A stretch of DNA of 64,000 nucleotides from Chitinophagaceae bacterium (GTDB lineage: Bacteria; Bacteroidota; Bacteroidia; Chitinophagales; Chitinophagaceae), in the NCBI GenBank assembly GCA_018335935.1, contig JAGXRG010000047.1, positions 50,127 through 114,126 on the forward strand. The letters are read 5' to 3'. Made by a program: the position numbers and the translations under genes. The notes beneath the pieces were generated by a model. It had not been told where the DNA came from. It worked only from the letters and a program-made list of their open reading frames with translations, and ran no database searches. This document shows positions 18,834 to 26,067 of the stretch, in pieces. Numbering within the stretch: position 1 is the stretch's first letter; each line of letters starts with the position of its first letter.

Positions 18834-20036
18834 TTAATCATGTCCAACTTCTTTTAAATTTGAATAAACACTTTTAGTTTGGTTGAGACTATTGGTGATT
18901 AATTTATAATTATCTGAATTTGGTTTTAAGTTAATGTATTTGTCAATAATTTTTCTTTGTTTATAAATGATAAAAGTATTCTCAACTTGTGCATTTATCT
19001 TATTCAAATTAACTTCAGTTTCCTCATCTGAGAATGAAGGCACATAAGTCAGTGCGATTTTTTTCAAGTTGAGTTGTTTTCCTAAATCTTCCAACTCTTT
19101 TTCTCTAATGGTTCTTGAATAATTATTTGCATTACCATAAACAAAATAAACTTTCAATAGCGAAGCACGGTTTATACTTTCTGATTCTAAAAATAATAGC
19201 CATTGTTTAATTTCATTCCAATTGGGTTGGTTGCCTACAAAATATAAAATACCATGATGACGACCATATTTACAAACCGGGTAAGCCCTTGTTCCTTTAT
19301 CTGGTCCATATGCATGGTGTGGAATAAAGGATGGATTATCTTCACCTATTTCTAAGCCAGAAATGAGCGTAGATTTATCATCTTTAGGATAATTAGGAAT
19401 ATACAATCCTAAAATAATATTGTGCTCTGCTATTTGTAAATCTCCATGTTGTAATAGTCTTAAAATTCCACTGCCACCTCTATTCTCCATAGAATTTTTG
19501 TAAGAAGATTTCAGTAAAGGATCATCATCAAAAACAAAAGCATCTATATAATATTCATTATAATTGTTGGGTTCTTTTATTGCTGGATGAATATGTGCTG
19601 GTTCATTTGAATTGGGGTAAGGTGCTGGCCTTACAGTATAAATTGCATATTTACCATTTGCATCTGATTGTACCCAACTTCTTATATATCCATGCCTAAC
19701 AACTTTAGGATTTAAACCTGTTTTGTTTGCATATAAACCATTTATATTGGTATGATAATAATACAGAATAACATTTGGTGCTGGAGTTTTACCATCTTGT
19801 TGATATATAGTTCCTGTTATTAAAAGTTTTTGACCTTTTTGATGCCAACCTGGGCTAGTATCAATTGATGGAATTTGTTTTGGCATATCCACATAAAAGA
19901 ATTCAGCATTTTCAAAAGGTCCTCCTATGAGCTTATTATTATTTGTAATAAGTGTATCGGAATTGTTTTGTCCATTACAACTACAGATACAAACTACAAA
20001 TAAAAAAACAATGTTCAAAGAGAGAAACTTTTTCAT
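18834..20036 (-). CDS. Lipoprotein: intradiol dioxygenase fused to a redoxin-like domain
   Basis: Residues 1-20 are a lipoprotein signal (Cys20). Residues 60-205 match the intradiol ring-cleavage dioxygenase fold. By comparison with protocatechuate 3,4-dioxygenase, all four Fe(III) ligands appear present: Tyr102 (NGLYANK), Tyr140 (RPAPYP), His148 and His150 (AHIHP). Residues 235-400 form a second domain resembling a thioredoxin fold, beginning RAYPVCKYGRHHGILYF with a single Cys255 and continuing with a predicted alternating strand/helix pattern. Intradiol enzymes are usually cytoplasmic and single-domain, so this exported fusion is unusual. Substrate unknown. Confidence 0.78.
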   Translation of the reverse strand: MKKFLSLNIVFLFVVCICSCNGQNNSDTLITNNNKLIGGPFENAEFFYVDMPKQIPSIDTSPGWHQKGQKLLITGTIYQQDGKTPAPNVILYYYHTNINGLYANKTGLNPKVVRHGYIRSWVQSDANGKYAIYTVRPAPYPNSNEPAHIHPAIKEPNNYNEYYIDAFVFDDDPLLKSSYKNSMENRGGSGILRLLQHGDLQIAEHNIILGLYIPNYPKDDKSTLISGLEIGEDNPSFIPHHAYGPDKGTRAYPVCKYGRHHGILYFVGNQPNWNEIKQWLLFLESESINRASLLKVYFVYGNANNYSRTIREKELEDLGKQLNLKKIALTYVPSFSDEETEVNLNKINAQVENTFIIYKQRKIIDKYINLKPNSDNYKLITNSLNQTKSVYSNLKEVGHD

Positions 20037-20084
20037 GCAGATACCATTTCTTCTTTTTAAAAGTAAAGATTTATAATGAAATAG

Positions 20085-20570
20085 TTATCCTGCTGGTTTA
20101 GAGCTGCGTTGCTCTAGTATTTTTTTAATGATTACAATCTGACCTAAATGATAATGACAATGTTGAATAATACCATTTAAGTTTCTGTAATAATTACCAT
20201 ATTTTTCCTGAATAAAAATATCGGCCAATTTAATTTCTGGTAATTTTTCTATTAATGTAGTTAGGAGTTCAGCATCATTAAAAGATTTTTTGAGTAACTC
20301 TTCCCAATCATTTTCATTATTAATGGCAGGGCAATCAAAACTCAATTTATCATGAGCATTTAAAGTGTTATTCAGTAATACTTCTAATCCTGCACGAACA
20401 TAATAGTTCATATGAAAGACTAAGCTAGCAATGGTATTTAAATCATCAATTTTAGTTGTGGCTTGTTGCCAAGTAACATTTTTAAGATTGTCTTTAATGT
20501 TAGAGTCTGTCCAATTTCCTCCAAAATAAATTTCATTAAATTGTTTAGCAATATGTTGTGAGAGGTTCAT
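20085..20570 (-). CDS. DinB-like four-helix protein (DUF1572 type)
   Basis: A 161-residue protein of the DinB/YfiT metal-binding four-helix superfamily. The expected histidines are seen: one in VFHMNYYVRAG in the second helix, and a pair in HCHYHLGQIVIIKK near the C-terminus. Members include thiol S-transferases and proteins of unknown role. A single gene between the dioxygenase operon and the divergent radC. No specific function can be assigned. Confidence 0.82.
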   Translation of the reverse strand: MNLSQHIAKQFNEIYFGGNWTDSNIKDNLKNVTWQQATTKIDDLNTIASLVFHMNYYVRAGLEVLLNNTLNAHDKLSFDCPAINNENDWEELLKKSFNDAELLTTLIEKLPEIKLADIFIQEKYGNYYRNLNGIIQHCHYHLGQIVIIKKILEQRSSKPAG

Positions 20571-20685
20571 ATTATTATGTTTTGCAAATAATCGGAATCG
20601 AATTTATCAAAGAATTCGCAAATTACTCTCAATTATTAATCCTTCAATTTTAAAAAATAATTAACTTAGAAATCATTTTTTAATC

Positions 20686-21378
20686 ATGATGCAAAACCAA
20701 TCTATTAAAAATTGGAGTGTAGATGATAGGCCACGAGAGAAACTATTATTGAAAGGAAGTTCTGTGTTAAGCAATGCAGAACTTTTAGCTATTCTTATTA
20801 ATAATGGTACAAGAAATAAATCGGCAGTTGATTTGGCCAAAGAATTATTACTTGCTGTGAATAACAATTTACAAAGATTAGGTCAGTTATCTGTAAAAGA
20901 CTTAGTACAACTTAAAGTAAAAGGATTGGGTGAGGCAAAAGCCATTGCCATTGTTGCAGCATTAGAGTTAGGCATTCGAAGAGCAATAACTGAAAACAAA
21001 AAAACTACCATTACTAGTAGTAGTGATATTGCATTGTATTTAAAAGAACAATTACAATATAAAAATCATGAAATTTTCTTAGCGGTTTTTCTGAATCAAT
21101 CTAATAAAATCATACATCAAGAAACCATTAGTGAAGGTGGTATAACAGGCACTGTTGTTGATACACGTTTGCTTTTAAAAAAAGCTCTGAATTATAATAC
21201 AGTGAGTATTATTTTGTGCCATAATCATCCCAGTGGTAATTTAAAACCAAGTGCTGCCGATAAACAATTAACCCAAAAAATTAAGGAGGCTGCTAATCTT
21301 TTAGATATAAAAGTTATGGATCATATAATAGTCAGTACAGAAGGCTATTATAGTTTTGCTGACGATGGGCTATTATAA
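20686..21378 (+). CDS. radC: RadC-family JAB/MPN domain protein
   Basis: A 230-residue RadC with an N-terminal helix-hairpin-helix region (VKGLGEAKAIAIVAALELG). The C-terminal JAMM metalloprotease-like motif HNHPSGNLKPSAAD contains His179, His181 and Asp192. The true biochemical role of RadC is unsettled; the early link to DNA repair is weak. Two adjacent ATGs start the frame. It is divergent from the DinB-like gene and convergent with the next minus-strand gene. Confidence 0.93.
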   Translation: MMQNQSIKNWSVDDRPREKLLLKGSSVLSNAELLAILINNGTRNKSAVDLAKELLLAVNNNLQRLGQLSVKDLVQLKVKGLGEAKAIAIVAALELGIRRAITENKKTTITSSSDIALYLKEQLQYKNHEIFLAVFLNQSNKIIHQETISEGGITGTVVDTRLLLKKALNYNTVSIILCHNHPSGNLKPSAADKQLTQKIKEAANLLDIKVMDHIIVSTEGYYSFADDGLL

Positions 21379-21395
21379 TAAGAAAGAAAAAAATA

Positions 21396-21674
21396 TTAAA
21401 CTGCTCTACTTTTTTCGAATTTAAATAAAGAAGTAAATAAGAATACTAAAGCAAATGCTAAAGAGAACCAAATGGCTAAATCTCCAACTATGCCAAGAAC
21501 AGAAAAACTTACTTGACTAGTTGCTGCACCTATTGGAGCTGGTTTAAAAAATGCAAATGGAAAACCAAATTTATCAGTTTCAGCTGCTGCAGTTTGTAAT
21601 TTAGATGTTGTGAATGATGTGGTAATGAAGAAAACCATAGCCAACATGGAAATGATTGAAAGGTTCTTTGTCAT
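21396..21674 (-). CDS. Small membrane protein, unknown function
   Basis: 92 residues with an N-terminal hydrophobic segment resembling a signal peptide (SMLAMVFFITTSFTTSK) and a second helix near the C-terminus (GDLAIWFSLAFALVFLFTS) ending in a basic tail. The start is ATG 21674; a longer reading would overlap the amidohydrolase. It follows that gene by 10 nt and is likely co-transcribed. Not recognised. Confidence 0.55.
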   Translation of the reverse strand: MTKNLSIISMLAMVFFITTSFTTSKLQTAAAETDKFGFPFAFFKPAPIGAATSQVSFSVLGIVGDLAIWFSLAFALVFLFTSLFKFEKSRAV

Positions 21675-21684
21675 AAAAATGAAT

Positions 21685-22893
21685 TTAAACGAGTTTTTTT
21701 GGTTTATTACATGTTTTAAAATCTTCAATCCATATTACACCGGGTTGTTTACCTTTTGTAAAACTTCCAAACTGGTGTTCTATATTTAAGGCCACAGCTC
21801 CATTGTAGGTTGCACATTGTAACAACTCAAACTCAGATGCTTGTGGATACTTTTGATTAATGTTTTTTATTTCCGATAATATGTTTAAGGAGTGATTACT
21901 TGCTAAACTATCTGTGCCTATAACTATATTATCTAAATTGTTTTGGAATATAAATTGGTCAGGGTAGCTGTCCGAAATATATCTATTAGCTAAAACGCAA
22001 AGACATAAATAAAATTGTGTTTTGCTTTTTAAACTGTAAGTTTTTATTAATTCTAAATCTGTTTTACTGGTAAATACATCGTGAGCCAGTATTGTTTTAG
22101 CAGCTTTACTCAAATAAGTTATGCAAGAAGATAGACTGCTTTTTTGAGTTGGAACAAAATGGCTAAGATCAATCCCTAATTCTTTATACAATCTTAAAAA
22201 ATCACCCGATTTGGTTAGGAACAATTCATTTTCAGCCTCACTCTCCTGATTATGAATAGATAGTATCTGGTTAGATGACTTGTTTTGAATGAGATTGAAT
22301 AAATTTTCTGAAACAGAATATGGTGCATGAGGAACTAATGAAGTTTGATTGGGGAAGATTTGGTTGAAGCTTTCAAACACTTTCATGCCTTCATCAAATC
22401 GTTCTTTAGCTTTTGATGGAACAAAACCCGAAACCTCAATAAAGTTGTGATAGTAAAGATTATTTTTATGCTTTTGTGCTAAAGTATCTGTTGTATTACA
22501 AATATCTCCTACAGCAACAATTCCATTTGTGATCATTTCAGCTTCTGCATCTTGAATAGCTTGTTGAATTTCTTCTTCGGGAGCAGTTCTTTTTTGTAAT
22601 ACGTTTAAAATAAAATCTACCATGCCTGTATGTTCAGGAATTTTATTTTTTAAATGACTTAATTCTAAATGACAATGGCAATTAATAAAACCTGGAGAAA
22701 CGATTCCTTTGAATTGTTGAATATCCTCACCTGCAGATTGTTCATCAACAATATCAACTATTTTTCCGTTTGTATCTGTAATGAGAACATGATTTGAACT
22801 GAGGGCTTCAGTTCCTGTAAAAATAGTATCTGTTTGAAATTTTAAAAAAGACAATGGTTTAGTTTTACTATCAAATGTAGAATTTAATAGCAT
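21685..22893 (-). CDS. Amidohydrolase-family deaminase
   Basis: A metal-dependent hydrolase of the amidohydrolase superfamily. It shows the strand-1 HxH motif in GFINCHCHLELSHL, a His in VPHAPYSVS, a His in LSIHNQES, and the metal-binding Asp in VIGTDSLASNHSLN. This is the cytosine/aminofutalosine deaminase branch. Aminodeoxyfutalosine deaminase (menaquinone pathway) is one candidate, not proven. Its start overlaps the paaD end by 10 nt, so it is in the paa operon by position, though a role there is not obvious. Confidence 0.75.
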   Translation of the reverse strand: MLLNSTFDSKTKPLSFLKFQTDTIFTGTEALSSNHVLITDTNGKIVDIVDEQSAGEDIQQFKGIVSPGFINCHCHLELSHLKNKIPEHTGMVDFILNVLQKRTAPEEEIQQAIQDAEAEMITNGIVAVGDICNTTDTLAQKHKNNLYYHNFIEVSGFVPSKAKERFDEGMKVFESFNQIFPNQTSLVPHAPYSVSENLFNLIQNKSSNQILSIHNQESEAENELFLTKSGDFLRLYKELGIDLSHFVPTQKSSLSSCITYLSKAAKTILAHDVFTSKTDLELIKTYSLKSKTQFYLCLCVLANRYISDSYPDQFIFQNNLDNIVIGTDSLASNHSLNILSEIKNINQKYPQASEFELLQCATYNGAVALNIEHQFGSFTKGKQPGVIWIEDFKTCNKPKKLV

Positions 22894-23363
22894 TTAAAAT
22901 AATCGAAAGGTTCTTTACAATCTTCACATTTATACAATGCCTTACAGGCAGTGCTTCCAAATTCACTTATTAATAAAGTACTTTTTGATTTACACTGAGG
23001 ACACTCAACTCCATCTTTAGCAATATCTCCAGCATTTCCTTTTGGTGGTGCAATGCCATATTCCAACAATTTTTGTTTGCCAGATTCAGTCATCCAATCT
23101 GTTGTCCATGCTGGAGAAATTACATTTTTGATGATGATGTTTTGATAGCCATTTTCAATTAATGCAAGTCTAATATTCATAGCAATCATATCCATGGCTG
23201 GGCATCCTGTATAGGTTGGAGTAATTGAAATCCGAATGGCATCTTCAATAATTTCAACATCTCTAACAATACCTAAATCTGTTATAGTGAGTACTGGTAC
23301 TTCTGGATCACAAACAGTTTCAAGTATTTGCCAAATGGTTTCTTTATTGATGGATGAATTCAT
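22884..23363 (-). CDS. paaD: Phenylacetyl-CoA epoxidase subunit PaaD
   Basis: A DUF59/MIP18-type protein needed to mature or assemble the ring-1,2-phenylacetyl-CoA epoxidase. The N-terminal half has ILETVCDPEVPVLTITDLGIVRDVEI and the family ITPTYTGCPAMDMI. The C-terminal half carries a cysteine-rich zinc-ribbon-like part: CPQCKSKST, then CKALYKCEDCKEPF. 159 residues, normal. It starts 6 nt after paaC. Confidence 0.95.
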   Translation of the reverse strand: MNSSINKETIWQILETVCDPEVPVLTITDLGIVRDVEIIEDAIRISITPTYTGCPAMDMIAMNIRLALIENGYQNIIIKNVISPAWTTDWMTESGKQKLLEYGIAPPKGNAGDIAKDGVECPQCKSKSTLLISEFGSTACKALYKCEDCKEPFDYFKCY

Positions 23364-23369
23364 AATAGT

Positions 23370-24170
23370 TTACCAAACACTGTTTGGATAAGTTCTTTGT
23401 AAAATTTGCATTTCAGCTAAAAGTGTGGAGAGGTGTTCAGAATGATTTCCATTTTTTCCGCCTGTTTGAGGATTAGTTGAAGGAATAAATTCTAAAGTGG
23501 CTTCTTCAAAAATTTCTTTTACTTTATTCATCCATTTTGGTTTGATGAGATTTAAATCAACACTTAGATTTTCTTTTAATAATTCAGATTCATAATCTGT
23601 CATTTCAAAAAACTCATCAGTAAAATCTTTTAATACATCAATTGCATTTTTCATTCTTGTATGACTTTCTTCTGTTCCATCTCCTAAACGAATCACCCAT
23701 TCACTGCTCCAACGTAAATGATATGCCACTTCTTTTAAAGATTTTGTTGCAATTGCAGCCAAATGTTCATCTTTAGATTGTTGTAATTCTTGATAAAAGA
23801 AATGTTGAAAACAACTGAAATAAAACTGTCTTAAAACTGTAACTCCCCAATCACCATTTGGTTGTTCAACTAATAAGTGATTTTTAAATTCGTTTGGATT
23901 TCTTAAATAAGCCAAATCGTCTTCAGTTAAATGTCGACCGTCGACTGTTGACTGTTGACTTTTTTCAACAGCGTATTGATAAAAATTACGAGCTTGTCCT
24001 AATAAATCTAAAGCAATATTGGTGAGTGCAATATCTTGTTCTAAAACTGGCCCATGCCCACACCATTCACTATTTCTGTGAGAAATGATAAGAGTTGTAT
24101 CTGCTAAGTGAAGCAGGTAGGGAATTTGGAATTTGGAATTTGGAATTGGTTGTTGAATATTCGATTGCAT
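23370..24170 (-). CDS. paaC: Phenylacetyl-CoA epoxidase subunit PaaC
   Basis: The structural, non-catalytic ferritin-like partner of PaaA. The conserved body begins YLLHLADTTLIISHRNSEWCGHGPVLEQDI and continues LLGQARNFYQYA and EQPNGDWGVTVLRQFYFS. I use ATG 24170, which overlaps the stop of the four-helix gene (TGATG). The first 17 or so residues (MQSNIQQPIPNSKFQIP) are not family sequence; they are encoded by the heptamer tract at 24121-24148. A second tract (23933-23960) encodes KSQQSTVDGRHL in a loop. Both may be tolerated insertions. 266 residues. Confidence 0.93.
   Translation of the reverse strand: MQSNIQQPIPNSKFQIPYLLHLADTTLIISHRNSEWCGHGPVLEQDIALTNIALDLLGQARNFYQYAVEKSQQSTVDGRHLTEDDLAYLRNPNEFKNHLLVEQPNGDWGVTVLRQFYFSCFQHFFYQELQQSKDEHLAAIATKSLKEVAYHLRWSSEWVIRLGDGTEESHTRMKNAIDVLKDFTDEFFEMTDYESELLKENLSVDLNLIKPKWMNKVKEIFEEATLEFIPSTNPQTGGKNGNHSEHLSTLLAEMQILQRTYPNSVW
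23933..23960. repeat. 28-nt heptamer tract inside paaC
   Basis: Four units on the plus strand: GTCGACC, GTCGACT, GTTGACT, GTTGACT. It encodes a QQSTVDGR loop between YQYAVE and LTEDDLAYLR. Same class as mfd tracts at 37053-37108. Confidence 0.85.
24121..24148. repeat. 28-nt heptamer tract at the paaC start
   Basis: Units GGAATTT, GGAATTT, GGAATTT, GGAATTG on the plus strand. Forms the left arm of the inverted repeat and encodes the extra N-terminus of PaaC. Confidence 0.88.
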
Positions 24171-24547
24171 CACTTGTTTATTACTTTTGATTTATCTAAA
24201 TAATTAATATATCCATTTATTAGTTTAATCACAACTTCACATTTATCCTGAATTGAATATAATACTTCTTCAGAAATAAATTTCTCATCAAAAGCTGTAG
24301 TTAAATGTTCAATTGTTTCAGTAGCAGAACCTCTTGCTATAATGAAAAAATTTCTTGTGTCAGTATATGTAAATCTACCATAGCCTTCTGCAATATTTGC
24401 TGTTATAGACCTTGATGAACGAATAATTTGATTTGTAAGTAAGAATTTTTCTGAAGTCGGGAATTGTTTAACAATCTCAGAAATTTCAATTCTTAATTCT
24501 CTCGCTTTTATATAAGATTCTAATTCTTTATAACCTTTATAATGCAT
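24170..24547 (-). CDS. Four-helix-bundle protein (S23/IVS type)
   Basis: 125 residues of the four-helix-bundle family (TIGR02436-like) first known from open reading frames in 23S rRNA intervening sequences. Family landmarks: YKELESYIKARELRIEI, then FPTSEKFLLTNQIIRSSRSITANIAEGYGRF, then FFIIARGSATETIEHL. Its stop overlaps the paaC start (TGATG). Its position between paaB and paaC is foreign to the pathway, and it is flanked by inverted heptamer tracts. The family is structurally related to the Avd accessory protein of diversity-generating retroelements, but no reverse transcriptase is present. Function unknown. Confidence 0.9.
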   Translation of the reverse strand: MHYKGYKELESYIKARELRIEISEIVKQFPTSEKFLLTNQIIRSSRSITANIAEGYGRFTYTDTRNFFIIARGSATETIEHLTTAFDEKFISEEVLYSIQDKCEVVIKLINGYINYLDKSKVINK

Positions 24548-24570
24548 TTTTATATTATTTGCATTTTACC

Positions 24571-24598
24571 AATTCCTAATACCCAATACCCAAATCCT
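24571..24598. repeat. 28-nt heptamer tract between paaB and the four-helix gene
   Basis: Units AATTCCT, AATACCC, AATACCC, AAATCCT on the plus strand. Right arm of the inverted repeat; ends 6 nt before the paaB stop codon. Confidence 0.8.
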
Positions 24599-24603
24599 TA
24601 AAT

Positions 24604-24972
24604 CTACATATGCCCAACCTCATCTGGTAAATCATAAAAAGTGGGATGACGATATATTTTGTCTTGAGCAGGTTCGTATAAACTTTCTGCATCATCCGGA
24701 TTTGTGGCATGAATGTGTTTACTTTCAACCACCCAAATACTTACACCTTCCATTCTTCTAGTATAAACATCTCTTGCATTTTCAATAGCCATAGATGAAT
24801 CAGCAGCATGTAAGCTACCAACATGTTTATGATCTAAGCCTTGTTTGCTTCTTATAAAAACTTCCCATAAAGGCCAAGAAGAAGAATCAGAAATTTGATT
24901 TGATGAATTTGATGAAGGCTCTCCGCCACCTTGAATAGCATCGTAATCTCCGTAGTAATATTTTTTAAGCAT
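24604..24972 (-). CDS. paaB: Phenylacetyl-CoA epoxidase subunit PaaB
   Basis: A small essential subunit bridging PaaAC heterodimers. The conserved body is WPLWEVFIRSKQGLDHKHVGSLHAADSSMAIENARDVYTRR, then GVSIWVVESKHI. The first 34 residues (with GGGEPSSNSSNQISDSSS) precede the usual family start and are low-complexity, so a shorter start cannot be excluded. 122 residues. The gap to paaA is filled by an AT-rich heptamer tract. Confidence 0.93.
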   Translation of the reverse strand: MLKKYYYGDYDAIQGGGEPSSNSSNQISDSSSWPLWEVFIRSKQGLDHKHVGSLHAADSSMAIENARDVYTRRMEGVSIWVVESKHIHATNPDDAESLYEPAQDKIYRHPTFYDLPDEVGHM

Positions 24973-25000
24973 ATTGATTATTAATTATTGATTATTACAT
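24973..25000. repeat. AT-rich 28-nt heptamer tract, paaA/paaB spacer
   Basis: Units ATTGATT, ATTAATT, ATTGATT, ATTACAT on the plus strand. It occupies the entire space between the paaA stop and the paaB ATG. Confidence 0.65.
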
Positions 25001-25944
25001 TATGCAACATTTCTTTCCTTTCTCCTAGCAACTTTTTCAGCATGTGCAATCGCTGCATCCCTAACCCATTTGCCATTATCCCATGCATCTACCCTTGCTT
25101 TTAGTCTTTCTGCATTACAAGGTCCATTTCCTTTTACCACTTGCCAAAATTCATCCCAATTAATTTCTCCAAAATCATAATGTTTTCTTTCATCATTCCA
25201 TTTTAAATCAGGGTCTGGTAAAGTCATATTCAACACCTTAATTTGCATGACACACATATCTACAAATTGTTGACGAAGTTCATCATTACTCTTACGTTTA
25301 ATCTTCCATTTCATACTTAAATCGCTGTTGGTGCTCTCACTATCACGCGGACCAAACATCATTAAACTTGGCCACCACCAACGATTTATTGCATCTTGAC
25401 ACATGGCTTTTTGTTCTTCAGTTCCTTGACTTAAAACCAATAATATTTCAAATCCTTGACGTTGATGAAAACTTTCTTCTTTGCAAATTCTCACCATTGC
25501 TCTTGCGTAAGGGCCATAACTAGTTCTACATAACATGACTTGATTTAGAATTGCAGCACCATCTACTAACCAGCCAATTGCACCCATATCTGCCCATGTG
25601 AAAGATGGATAATTAAAGATTGAAGAGTATTTGGCTTTGCCAGTGTGTAGTTGATCAATCATTTCATCTCTGCTGATTCCTAATGTTTCTGCTGCAGAAT
25701 ATAAATACAAACCATGACCAGCTTCGTCTTGAACCTTTGCAATAAGGATAGCTTTTCTTTTTAATGAAGGGGCTCTTGTTATCCAAGCACCTTCGGGTAA
25801 CATGCCAACTATTTCGCTGTGTGCATGCTGACTAATTTGGCGAATATTGGTTTGTCTGTATTTTTCAGGCATCCAATCTTTGGGTTCTATTTTTATTTCT
25901 TTATCAATTTTCGATAAGAACAATTCTTCAAAATTTACTTCCAT
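25000..25944 (-). CDS. paaA: Phenylacetyl-CoA epoxidase catalytic subunit PaaA
   Basis: The di-iron subunit that epoxidises the ring of phenylacetyl-CoA, the key step of the aerobic hybrid phenylacetate pathway. Iron-ligand regions are visible in [32 protein letters not shown] and [13 protein letters not shown], each with the Glu/His residues of a ferritin-like di-iron site. 314 residues. First gene of the operon paaA-paaB-(four-helix)-paaC-paaD-amidohydrolase. The reductase paaE and the CoA ligase paaK are not in the window. Confidence 0.97.
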   Translation of the reverse strand: MEVNFEELFLSKIDKEIKIEPKDWMPEKYRQTNIRQISQHAHSEIVGMLPEGAWITRAPSLKRKAILIAKVQDEAGHGLYLYSAAETLGISRDEMIDQLHTGKAKYSSIFNYPSFTWADMGAIGWLVDGAAILNQVMLCRTSYGPYARAMVRICKEESFHQRQGFEILLVLSQGTEEQKAMCQDAINRWWWPSLMMFGPRDSESTNSDLSMKWKIKRKSNDELRQQFVDMCVMQIKVLNMTLPDPDLKWNDERKHYDFGEINWDEFWQVVKGNGPCNAERLKARVDAWDNGKWVRDAAIAHAEKVARRKERNVA

Positions 25945-25986
25945 AATTCAACTATTGAGTTTGTAAAGTTAATTGAAATCGTTTAA

Positions 25987-26000
25987 CTAACATGTGTTAG
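25987..26000. promoter_or_regulatory. Palindrome upstream of paaA, possible PaaR-type operator
   Basis: CTAACATGTGTTAG has 6-bp inverted arms around TG, 43 nt before the paaA ATG. It resembles the pattern CNAACGNNCGTTNG that I recall for the TetR-family regulator PaaR of Thermus. On the minus strand a -7-like TAACTTTA follows it. Confidence 0.45.
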
Positions 26001-26011
26001 CTTTTGTTGAA

Positions 26012-26047
26012 AAGCAAAAAAAATGGATGTCATTTGACATCCATTTT
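26012..26047 (-). terminator. Terminator of hppA
   Basis: A 12-bp perfect stem (arms 26020-26031 and 26036-26047, loop ATTT). The minus-strand 3' side continues into a T-run. It lies between the hppA stop and the paaA promoter. Confidence 0.92.
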
Positions 26048-26067
26048 ACTTTTAATCATAAAAGATT

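Larger units (their letters stand above)
24120..24598. mobile_element. Putative small insertion element with four-helix-bundle gene
   Basis: The four-helix gene is bracketed by heptamer tracts that are imperfect inverted repeats. The left arm is 24120-24150 and the right arm is 24568-24598; I count 24 of 31 aligned positions identical, including a perfect inner 9-mer (GGAATTGGT and ACCAATTCC). The arms sit about 22 nt from each end of the gene, and the whole lies between paaB and paaC. No target duplication is evident, and mobility is inferred, not shown. Confidence 0.45.

Noticed and set aside
24890..24925. SSNSSN-encoding patch in paaB as a heptamer tract
   Set aside because: The period is nearer 9 (TCATCAAAT twice), i.e. 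codon-level low complexity, so it is not counted in the family.
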